A DNA stretch of 64,000 nucleotides from Reticulitermes speratus. Its lineage: Eukaryota > Arthropoda > Insecta > Blattodea > Rhinotermitidae. The stretch is from contig JAJKFL010000014.1 in the NCBI GenBank assembly GCA_021186555.1, positions 35,708,033 through 35,772,032 on the forward strand, in the 5' to 3' direction. Below the pieces are notes generated by a model. It was not told the origin of the DNA, ran no database searches, and worked only from the letters and a program-made list of their open reading frames with translations. Position 1 is the stretch's first letter. Each line of letters starts with the position of its first letter. Of this stretch, positions 46,916-57,200 are shown one piece after another. The position numbers and the translations under genes were made by a program.

Positions 46916-47436
46916 GATGAAGCTTTTTCCTTCTAGAAACGAAAATTCACACTCGCTTTTGTTGCTCATGATGCTCGGCAGTTCAGCTAGCTCTTATGTG
47001 TGGTTGAGGCTGCCTACCATACTCAAGTACGTTGCGCAACCCGATATCGCAAGTGCCCGTCTGTGGTTTCACTTACTGCAGCAGCTGTGTTCTTTGGTAG
47101 GGAGTCAGGCTAGAACTGTACTGTGTCAAGCTCGGTGCTGACGACAGATCATGAATGGTGTTGACTGAGAGGATTTATGATAAATTCAGCTACACATTTT
47201 GTCTTAATCATTGGACATATTTTATGTAATAGTATTCAAATCCTGCTTTAGACTGTTATTTTATATGTCTAAATTTGTATTTGTATGGTATTGATTTTTA
47301 TGACTTACATCTTATGTTGTTGTATGTATTGCTTGTGTCTGTGTTAGTTCTTATAATTTGTATTCATTGTTGTTGTATACAATTGTGACTTGTTTCATGT
47401 CCAGCTGTCGAAAGGCAGAATGTTAGGACCAACGAA

Positions 47437-47468
47437 ACATGTATATGTATGTATGTATGTATGTATGT
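47437..47468. repeat. (ATGT)n microsatellite
   Basis: A simple repeat directly after 'ccaacgaaacatgtat' (47430), a sequence reminiscent of the end of a hammerhead-bearing repeat. The stretch 46920-47820 otherwise shows no recognisable gene. Confidence 0.7.
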
Positions 47469-48536
47469 TTGGAGTCTTACGTAATGGCACGAGCTAGGAT
47501 TCCTTCGGACGGGACATCACACCATTATGTCGTTCGGTTGCTCCGAAGACGTGAAGCTATGAATGCCGTAGTGCCTCTCGAAGTGAATGGAATTTTCTAA
47601 AGATACGTTTCTGTTCATATTTTCGTATGTTCTTGGAAGATGTCATAAGGGATACTTCCCATAGTGCCTGTCGGTCCTCCATATTCCGTAGTAATACTGG
47701 CTTGCAGCTGTTGTCCTAAACGTCCACGTGTACTTGGCCGAGACTTGATAGTTAAAATAATGGCAATATACCGTACGAAATTAATGACAGTTCACAACAT
47801 CCAACCAGAATTCAGGATTGTATAATCCTTCGATATAGGCCTAATATGAGAAAATGAAGAGATTCCAGCTAACTGGCAAACAGCTGTTACAGGTCCCATA
47901 TACAAAAAAGGCGATAAACTACAACGTGAAAACTATAGGAATTTCTCTGCTGAAAGTGCTATATAAAATACTTACAAATATCGTAACACACACAATACCT
48001 AGAAACATACACTGAAGAGATACTAGGTGACTACCAATGCGGATTTAGAAAAGGACGGTCCACTACTGACCAGATCTTCACACTAAGACAAATTATTGAA
48101 AAAACATACGAATTTAATGTAGAAATTCATCAACTGTTTATAGATTTTAAACAAGCAAACGACAGCATAAGTCGCCAACAGTTTTTTTATAATAATGAGA
48201 GAGTTTGACATGCCAACAAAAATTGTTAACCTGGTAAAAATTGCATTGAGGAAATCGATGAACAAATTTCAGACTGCTGGGACACTATCAGATGGTTTCG
48301 AAACTACTAGCGGACTCAGATAAGGTGATTCACTTTCGACCTTACTATACAATTTAACTTTGGAGAGAATCGCACGCAATATAACAGTGAATCCCAGAGG
48401 TATCATATGTAATATGGCCTACGCAGGTGATGTAATTATTGAAGATCAACGCAGATAATCAACGAAGTAATTCAAGCAATGGAAGAACTAACTAACGATA
48501 TAGGTCTGAAAATAAATGTAGACAAAACTAAATACA

Positions 48537-48590
<54 letters not shown>
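48537..48590. repeat. (AAT)n microsatellite
   Basis: About 18 uninterrupted AAT units inside the LINE relic, 20 bp before the SINE insertion. Confidence 0.9.
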
Positions 48591-48591
<1 letters not shown>

Positions 48592-48609
48592 GAGTACAAA
48601 CACAAGAAT

Positions 48610-49018
48610 TTTTTTTTTCCAATGGCTGGACAGCCCCTTGGGGGCCTAGGCCGCCTCATTTTTCGAGGCTTCACGATCACACTTTTTAGACACACCACAT
48701 TCGGTAGGACTCCTCTGGACGAGTGACCAGCCCGTCGCAGAGACCTCTACCTGACAACACACAACACTCACAAGAGACAGACATCCATGCCCCCGGTGGG
48801 ATTTTTTTTTTTTTTATTAATTCCTGGGTTTTCCCCTTTGATCCATTTGTACTGTTGAAGTCCTTTTTGTCCTGCATGTCACCTTATGTTTCATGCTATC
48901 GTCCATAAATCTAACACAAACACAAACATCCATGCCCCCGGTGGGATTCGAACCCACTATCCTAGTAAGCGAGCGGCCGCAGACCCACGCCTTAGACCGC
49001 ACGGCCACTGGGATCGGC
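48610..49018 (-). mobile_element. tRNA-derived SINE, family 2, itself interrupted
   Basis: The minus-strand head lies at 49018-48930 (ggccgtgcggtctaaggcgt; gtgggttcgaatcccaccgg) and the body and A-rich tail at 48803-48610. The two halves are separated by a 122-bp insert. The outer target-site duplication aaacacaagaat lies at 48598-48609 and 49019-49030. Sequence matches the copy at 38657-38918. Confidence 0.9.
48804..48925 (-). mobile_element. Short poly(A) retro-insert within the SINE
   Basis: Flanked by an exact duplication of about 23 bp (48781-48803 and 48926-48948; core catgcccccggtgggatt). On the minus strand it ends ...caggaattaataaaaaa, that is, with an AATAAA and a poly(A) run. It therefore looks like the 3' end of a polyadenylated RNA inserted by LINE machinery. 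The source RNA is not recognised; one frame reads MDDSMKHKVTCRTKRTSTVQ then MDQRGKPRN and a stop. Confidence 0.75.
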
Positions 49019-49975
49019 AAACACAAGAATACGCAACCTAAAACCCAGAACATTAATTGCGAAGAATATCAACAAGTAGTAGAGTTGAAATATTCGGGTT
49101 CAGTGTCCGAGCAAGAATACCAGCAGGGAATCGATCGTACCAGCCTCTCTCAAAAGTTACGATACCAAGATACATATCAAAACACACAAAACTGAAAGTA
49201 TATGGTACAATGCTTAAACCTATAGTGCAATATGGTTGTGAAACATGGGCAATGACAGAGCAAATTAAATCACCCCTTAAAACATGGGAGCGGAAAATGC
49301 TAGGAAAGATAGATGGCTCAATGAATGATCAAAATTGCAGGAGAAGCCAAACTAATGATGAAGTGCAGGCTATGTACAGAAAACCAAGTATTGTAACGAC
49401 AATAACAGTAAGAAGACTAGAACGGGCTGCTCGTCTGGTAAGAATGTCTGATGACAGGACCGTAAAGAAAGTATTTTTGGGGAAACCAGATGGAAGAAGA
49501 AAAGCAGGACGACAACAATTAAGGTGGCTATCCTGTATTGAGAATGATTTAAATTTCAATTTAATGTATCTTCCAGAAATCTATGTACATAGATATAGAA
49601 TCAGTCAACATGAATATAAAATAGTCTTACAATATAAATCCAGCTGTATATCCATTTTCACAATCATTTATGTTCATTCAATAATCAAGTATCTGAAATC
49701 GATAGGTGCCAAGAGATGCAGGAAGTAAGCAGAAGACAGATCTATATGGGCTATCATTCTGAAGGAGGCACTGGTTAAACTATAAGGACCGTATGCCAAA
49801 GAAGAAGAAGACGAAAAAGAATAAGAAGAAAAAATACTGGTGTGGCTGTGTCTGGGACACGGCCGTGTGTTTTACGTGAATACGTGTACGTTAACGGGTA
49901 ATATTTTCTTTCAGCGTATTATATGTATGTCATAATCATTCCTTAACAGTAAGACGTCCTTCGGATCTGCATGTT

Positions 49976-50368
49976 TTATTTATGATGGCAACATTTTCCT
50001 TTCGTCGGGTTCAGGAAAGAAATGAAGTAAAGAAATAATTTGTGTGTTATAATTTTATTAATGATAGGTCTGTGATACGAAAAGTACGATACAAATGGCA
50101 TGCAGGATACATCGATGTCTATACAGCCCGGCGTTGATACAGAACCGATTACATCATGCACTTGCATAGGCTCGGCCGCCCCAGCGGCAGATGTACTTGC
50201 GCCGTCGTTGATCCGCTCGGACGCCTTCATGTTTTTACGTTCCCGGCACCGCTTCACTCTATTATATGGTGTTTTATGGGTATCACTGGATTGCTCTTGA
50301 GAAGCCCTTTCCAACCGTATACGATTTGTATATTTTGATTTGACTTTTTGACGAGTATAGGCCGACAA
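49976..50368 (-). CDS. Unrecognised basic ORF, 130 codons
   Basis: Starts MSAYTRQKVKSKYTNRIRLE and has a strongly basic first half with two similar R-rich stretches (RQKVKSKYTNRIRLERASQE; RVKRCRERKNMKASERINDG), then STSAAGAAEPMQV. Such R/K-rich, repeated beginnings are seen in some transposon-encoded proteins, but I cannot place it. It could be the N-terminal part of a TE protein, or a chance frame in a GC-richer patch. Confidence 0.25.
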   Translation of the reverse strand: MSAYTRQKVKSKYTNRIRLERASQEQSSDTHKTPYNRVKRCRERKNMKASERINDGASTSAAGAAEPMQVHDVIGSVSTPGCIDIDVSCMPFVSYFSYHRPIINKIITHKLFLYFISFLNPTKGKCCHHK

Positions 50369-50429
50369 TGTATTAAGTTTTCTTAATTTTGAACTTTAAC
50401 ACCATATATATTCACCATAACTAGTCCAC

Positions 50430-50620
50430 ACTAATGCTTTGTGTACGCAATCGATAAATATTGACGAGAGCTGTAAATTGAAACTGAAACGAGCGTCGTA
50501 GCTTCTCCGAGTCAAAATGTATACTAAACGGAAAGTATGTGACGCGGCGAAACTACCTCAAAATGCCGGCGCCTCCCCCTCCGCCGCGCGCGATGCGTCA
50601 CAGTCCCCACTCAACGTAAT
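50430..50620. promoter_or_regulatory. CpG-rich patch, candidate promoter
   Basis: The sequence around 50540-50610 (atgccggcgcctccccct, ccgccgcgcgcgatgcgtca) is the most CpG-dense stretch in the window. It lies about 600 bp before the phosphatase start codon and just upstream of the minus-strand ORF at 49976-50368. It could serve either or both. Role is inferred from base composition and position only. Confidence 0.3.
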
Positions 50621-51200
50621 GAATTCTTTGATCCTTTAACTATCGAGTGGTGTAATTAAATTTTGGATGTAGATGATAGATATGTAGCTGCAATGCCAAA
50701 CTGTATCCCCCGATTTTGTTATCATCAGTTTTCTGGATTGCCTCCCACTACGGAAGCAAATTTAAAGACGTATTCACGTCAAAAAGAAGATGATCCTTCG
50801 ATGCGAATAATGATCTTAATTTAAAGATTTTTTTTGTCCCTTTGGTGTCCAGTCTGTCGCATGTTACTCTATTTTACGAGAGATGGGTTAGCATATCTTC
50901 TGTTGTGGTGGTTAAACTAAGCCAGCGTAGGCACAGCTAGTCATTAATGGGTCCTACTTTTAACCTTCTTTGTGGTCCTTCTATACCTGTGTGGAGTAAT
51001 TATCAAATTTATTGGACTAAGCCAGCGGATCCATGACCAACCTCGATTAAGTCTAAGAAACTGTGCTTGAACGACAGGTACTGTCCTGGGTGGTGGGTGA
51101 TCCGTGTTGTTGACGTAATCGTCAGCGGAGTCCGTGAATTGGGAAGGCAGTTTGGGAGTGCTGGAATTTTAGATTACCTTGAAACTGTGTTAAAATCAGA

Positions 51201-51264
51201 ATGGACCGAGATTCCAAATACGTATTACGGAAAGTAGTTCTAGATTTTGTATGTTTATTCATAG
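51201..51264 (+). CDS. LPP-like exon 1
   Basis: The ATG at 51201 gives MDRDSKYVLRKVVLDFVCLF then I and one base of the next codon; donor gtatgg. Joined to exon 2 it reads FVCLFIVGFPILL, matching the first span of LPP proteins (for example LPP1 'VLCVLLAGLPFAIL'), which supports both the start and the splice. Confidence 0.82.
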
Positions 51265-54200
51265 GTATGGAAATTGTAATTTGTATTTGTAGATCATGAC
51301 ACTAGTTGCACGTAGGAACACGTATGCCGTACCAGCCAACCATTGCATGAACATGAGAATTTAAACAAATATTCTGACGGATTTCCTTCTTCATAAATAA
51401 ACAAATACACCGCATATTAACGTAATATGATCATTGTACTCGAGTTTTGCTTACCTGAGCTGAGAGAACTGCAGGTACCTTTGCAGCTAGACATTCCCGA
51501 AATTAGTTTGCTCGTGTTTCTTTACTCTTTTTTTACCTTGATGAATATTTATTATAGACGAACGAGTTCTGTAGCCATTATTTGTAGATGTTACGTACAT
51601 TATTGCATGTAAATTCGCTCAAAATTAACAAGACTAAAATTGTTCTTCCCCATTATATAACCCAGGAAAAGAATACTGTTTACATTTTGTTTTAAGTTTA
51701 CAGCTTAAGAAATGTTGCAGTCACAGTACGAGTAATCTTACCTGTAACTTCGTTAAAGTTCCCTTATCATGTCTCTGAAGCTGTTGGAAAAGACACTTAG
51801 TTAACCTCATTTGACTGCAGTAACCTCTGTGTTTGTTTTCTGTTCCAGTTGGGTTCCCAATTCTCTTATTCTTCCATTTTGGACAGCCCTTTGAGAGGGG
51901 ATTTAATTGTGATGACGAGTCACTGAGATATCCGTACAAAGATTCCACTATAACCAGTGCCATGCTGTATATAGTTGGGATTTGCATACCAATAATATCG
52001 GTAAGGTGCTGAAATTCAGCAAGTAAAGCAGCTTCATATAGTGTCATGAGGTGATTAAAATATACAAAATTATTATTTTATCTCTTGTTTTGTAGGGGTG
52101 TGAAACTTGGTCTTCTAACTTAAAGGAAAAACATAAATTGAGTATGTTTTGGAGCAGGTTACTGTGGCGAATATTTTACATAAGGGGCAGGAAGTGATGG
52201 GAGGATGGATAAAATTGAATAATTAGTTGCATCATAATTTGTACTCTTCACCAGGTGCTATTAGGGTGATCAAATTGAGGAGCATGAGATGGGAAAGTCA
52301 TGTGGTATGTGTGAGGTAGGGATGAGACCACTTAGAAGAGGATGTGGGCATGATGGGAGGATAATATTGAGCTGTGTCTTAACAAAACGGGATGCAAGGG
52401 AGTGGACTGGATTCATCAGCTTCATGTATGGTACAGTGAATATGGTAATGAATCTAGGTTATCATGAAGGCAGGAAATTTCTTTGAGTATCTGAGTGAAT
52501 GTTACCATCTCAAGGAGGAATGTGGTATATGGAGTTAGTTCATGAAACAAGAATGCAGATGTGTAAAGGAGTGGGTGTGATTTTTGTTGATAACTGAATT
52601 AAAGTCCATGTTGAATTATACCCAAAAAAGTATATTAACCCTTTGGTGTATAACATCAGGTTTACCTGTCTTGTGGTATGATGCCCAAAATGCTGAACAG
52701 CCATTTAATGGCCTCCTTATGCAGCCCTCGTTTAACTTTCAGTGTCCTGCACGTCACACAGGAGTTTAATACCAGTGCCAAAGGTTAATAAGGCCAAAGA
52801 ACAAATGTGTTTTCAGGACTTCAGCAGTTCTTTTGAGGTCTTCACTTTTCTGGAATGTTTCATGGTGTTGATTAATAGTTTGTTTCCAGCATTTTGGGGC
52901 AACATATTGGGCCCAAACATCAGTAATAAACTACTGACCAGCACTGTACAACATCTCAGAACATTGAAAACTTCAACAGCACTGTAGCTGAAGCATAAAG
53001 TCTCACAGAAGTGCTTTTGTTATTGTTATGTATCTGATGTAGTTAACTTGTTTTTATCCTTTGACATACCACACTTTGTTAGATGTATAGGAACAGTGAC
53101 AATCATACATGCTGTGGGATATTTCTCCATATTGTCACTGTTTAATTGTCAGCTAGATGGCCAGATGTCCAAATGAGAGTGTTACTTCAGAGAAGTCTGA
53201 TTACTATATATTTTGTTGCTGGAAGTTGGGCAGTTTGTGTTGAAGAAGGAAGTTTCATTACAGAACAAAAGAATTGTGTAATGATAATATTGAACACTAA
53301 AGGGAGGAAGTCTTGCACAGCATTATCCCACTATCCATGGGACTTCTTTCTGTGACTTCACTATAGTGACAGTAATGAGGAAGTAAGTATTAGGAAAGTA
53401 CCAAATTGTGGAAATTATTTTGTAATTACAATTACAAGTTGTATCTTGCTTAGTGGGAGTGGCAATCTTTGTTTCAAGAAGAACAGTTGATGTAAAACAA
53501 GGATGGTTTCCACTGCCTTGATGAGGGTTTTGCATTGTTACATTCTTATTGTTTTTGTCATTACCAGTTATGGTTTGAAAATATGGTTATGGGTAATAAA
53601 TTGTATTTCCTCAATTGCCACATGATTCACTGGTGATCAAGTCACTGTGGTTACTCAACTGACAGCACAGCTAACCCACTGAAAATGTGGGTAGTGACAT
53701 GTCATGAGCACCATATATGACAGTTTTCTGCCGCAGAACAATCTTGTGGAATTTCATAGTGATGTTACCCCCTTTACAGATATAGTTACATCACTGTGAC
53801 TCACACAAAAAAAAAAACGGTACATCTTTTGAAGATAAAGTTTAAAAAAATGTCATATCACAGTATCCATTTTCCTAATAGGAAGAAAATTCAAGAAGCT
53901 ATTTCTCATGTCTTAGATGCTGCTGATAGAATATGTGCATTATAAGAGGACAAACAGCCATATCACAAGGACACTTTTTGGCAGAAACATTCATCCCTGG
54001 GTGTGGAACTGTTACAAAGTGATCGGTGTGTTTGGATTTGGCATGGCGTGCTCCCAGCTTACCACGGACATTGCCAAGTACATTGTTGGACGTTTGCGGC
54101 CACATTTCTTTGCTGTTTGTGTGCCTGATGTTGATTGTTCGAAAGAAGAATTCAGATATCGCTACATTGAGAATTTCAAGTGTAAAGGCACAGACACAGA

Positions 54201-57200
54201 TCGGCTAAAGGACATGAGGTAATAAGTGCCTTCATTTCCAGACACTGGACCGTGTAGGTCATAGTGCTGGATTATCTCAACATTTTAATGGTTTGTTGTA
54301 TGACATAAATGACAAGACTAATGTTGTATTCTTTCATATGTGTTTTTACTGGGATATTTGTGTTACTGTATAAGGTTTCAGCAATTATTAATTTGGGTGT
54401 TTCCATTCAGTATTTTTTTTCTAGCATTTAATTCCATTCGAAGGCCATGCATGGTATTGTGTGTTATGAACATAAAGAGATACACCCGATTTTAAAATAT
54501 AAGTAACAAGGAAAATTAAAACTAACAGTCTTTAAAATGCCAGTGTTGAAAGAAATACAGTGATACCTCGGCTAACGAGTGACCCTGCTAACAAATTTTT
54601 TGGGTAACGAAGATTTTTTCGCTGTTTTTCGGACTCGGCTAACGAATATGGATTCGGCTAACGAATGTTTTAGTGGATGCTCGCGCTAACATAAAGCAGC
54701 AAACATGAACGGTAGGGCCATTCCAGGAGCTTATCTTTTCCGTCTGTATGTGTGTGACAAAGAAATGAGCTGACCACATCACATAGGGGAGACCCACCAA
54801 CCCGACGAGTTAAACAATTTTCTATAGAAACCTACGGGAAATCACGTTTCGGCTAACGAATGTGATTCCGGAACGAATTATCTTCGTTAGCCGAGGTATC
54901 ACTGTACAGTGTTTCATGAGCAAAAGAAGATGTAGTGGTTCTACCACTTGTGCCAAGGACGGTTCCAACCTCTGTTTTCTTCTTTAATTTCTTCACCCAG
55001 GATATAGTTGTTTTTGTATATCACAGTATATGGAAGCAAAAACTTTTAAAAAGTTGTAACAGTCAATTCAAGAAATAAAAATTTACTCATGTAATTAAAT
55101 AAAAGTTTGGGCATGAGGATTCACATCACATCCAAAAACTTTGAACCATGCTACGTGCACACCACTATACCCTGAATTACATGAAAGGGAAAAAACATCC
55201 TGTAATATGCAATCCTGCATGTTCAAATGGTAAAATGAAAGTCCTGTTATGTTGTGATGTTATTACAGTTGTTAGCATTTATAACAACAGAACTCGTATT
55301 CACCATATTTGTTGTAAATATTTCTGTAGGTTTCAGTTACGGTCTGAGGTTGCTTTCTGAGGCATAATTTTGTTTACTAACATCGTTATGATTTTTTTAG
55401 TAGTCATGAATTATTTGTAGACCTCTCCAACCGGCTATTCATATTTTGTTGTTTCTGAGAGTGCCAAAATGATGTTTATAAATCTCCTTCAGGAGTGAGA
55501 TCCCTTTTTTCAGTCAGCAAAACTATGTTTTTAATGAGGTATGTGTATAAAGCTGCTTAAAAATTCCCCTGCTTCTTTCATGAACCCTTTTTTAGAGTCC
55601 ATATCCCCATGGCCTCTGATTGAACCAGTGGCACTTGGAATTGTACAGATTGTAGATGTTGTTTATTACAAACCATTTTTTGTTCTTTGGTATGTACATG
55701 TATGCTGATTGTACAGTTGGGCTTTCTGTACTGTTGTGTTCTGACATGTTCACATGAGAGAAGAGAAGCTGAACTGCTGGGTGGGAGATGGACATAAACA
55801 TGAAATCATAATATGCAAAAATTACATAAAAATCCTTACAATTACAAAGTAATGGAAGACGGTACTGCAATCATTGTACACTGATCCTGATCTGGAACTT
55901 TAAGGTAAATAAATATTAAAAGCAGGGGAAGGATTTTCTTATGGTTTATTAGAATAAATAAATTGTGTTTTAATCCCTTTTTGCACCAACCACTGCAAGC
56001 TCTGAGCTGTTGGAAATACAAACACTGCATTGCATGTGGAGAAGAGATGTTAGTGGTCCTGTTCCTAAAGACGGTGACATACTACAACCTCTTGACTCTG
56101 GATAACCCAGAGAGTGGTCATGCATTACACAACAGAACGTGAGACTCAGTTACATGATAAAATAGTGTCCCCAGTGTTGTACAGTCATCATACTTAGTAG
56201 CATGACATACCCTGTACATTCTCTCACAAATTTCTCTATTGAATACTTTTAGGAACTAAAACATGAAGTGAAAATAAATTTAAAAAGGGTCATAAATGAA
56301 GCTGCATAAAACAGAATGATGGTTTCAAAACATTGAACATGGGTTGACACAATCATTCTCAACAGTGTGCTTCTTATTTAAACTTTTTAACTTTAAAAAT
56401 GTATGAAATACAACTTATAATATAAAAAGGTGCAAAAATGGGCATTTAATTAGAATAATGCCCTGGCTGTGAGTGAGTACTTTGGAATTTGGAAGGTTGT
56501 GTACTGAAAGTCAGTTGCCGTGGATAGTGTATATATTGGTAAGACAACAGGGTAAATTTTTGTAATAGCTTTATGCATTTGGTATTAGGATTGTGGTCAG
56601 AAACTATAAGAATTATAAGTTTTTGTATATACAGTTGAACTTAGTTATAATGTCATGAAAGGGTCTGAATATTCTGTGTCGTTATAAACGAGTGTTGTTC
56701 TAACTGAGGAGTATAGTCAATGTCTCACTACCAACTAAATGCACATTTTTAAAAAAAACCAATTTAAGGTTTCTTTAAAATCATCTAAAAAGCCCCTACA
56801 TATGTTTCGGTTTCTAGAAAACCATCATCAGGGGGGTCACATAATTGCACTTTTCAAATTACGTCCATGTGTTCATCTGTCAGCACACGTAACGCATGGA
56901 CGTAATTTGAAAAGTGCAATTATGTGACCCCCCCTGATGATGGTTTTCTAGAAACCGAAACATATGTAGGGGCTTTTTAGACGATTTTAAAGAAACCTTA
57001 AATTGGTTTTTTTAAAAAATGTGCATTTAGTTGGTAGTGAGACATTGGTTAGTGAAAATGCATGGTGAACCTAGAATAAAATTTGAGGAGTTTAGTGTTG
57101 TGGTCAACGGTGAGGAATTAATTGGTACCACAGAATAGGTGACGCAGTAGGCGAGGTTTCGCATAAACCGATGTCATCATAACCAGGTTCAAATGAATTT

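Larger units (their letters stand above)
47820..49740 (+). mobile_element. LINE ORF2 relic hosting nested insertions
   Basis: Left part: ANWQTAVTGPIYKKGDKLQR then ENYRN, YQCGFRKGRSTTDQIFTLRQ, LFIDFKQAND (motif A), then degraded motifs B and C (MAYAGDVIIED, the YADD replaced). An (AAT)n run and a SINE interrupt it at 48537-49018. It resumes after 49031 with KLKVYGTMLKPIVQYGCETW, KMLGKIDGSMNDQNCRRSQT, RRLERAARLVRMSDDRTVKK and RRKAGRQQLRWLSCIENDL. Many stops and shifts. Confidence 0.85.
56718..57047. repeat. 330-bp near-perfect palindrome
   Basis: Arms of about 152 bp (56718-56869 and 56895-57047) are inverted copies with very few differences, around a 25-nt loop. Each arm carries one hammerhead-ribozyme-like core, directed outward. 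The outer ends read caatgtctcactaccaacta and its inverse. No flanking duplication was seen. Confidence 0.92.

Noticed and set aside
48817-49053. 78-codon minus-strand ORF as a gene
   Set aside because: It crosses the boundary between a SINE and a retro-insert, so it is a chance fusion frame.
53917-54222. Phosphatase gene starting at the ATG at 53917
   Set aside because: That ATG is directly after a splice acceptor; two upstream exons in phase supply the first two membrane spans.
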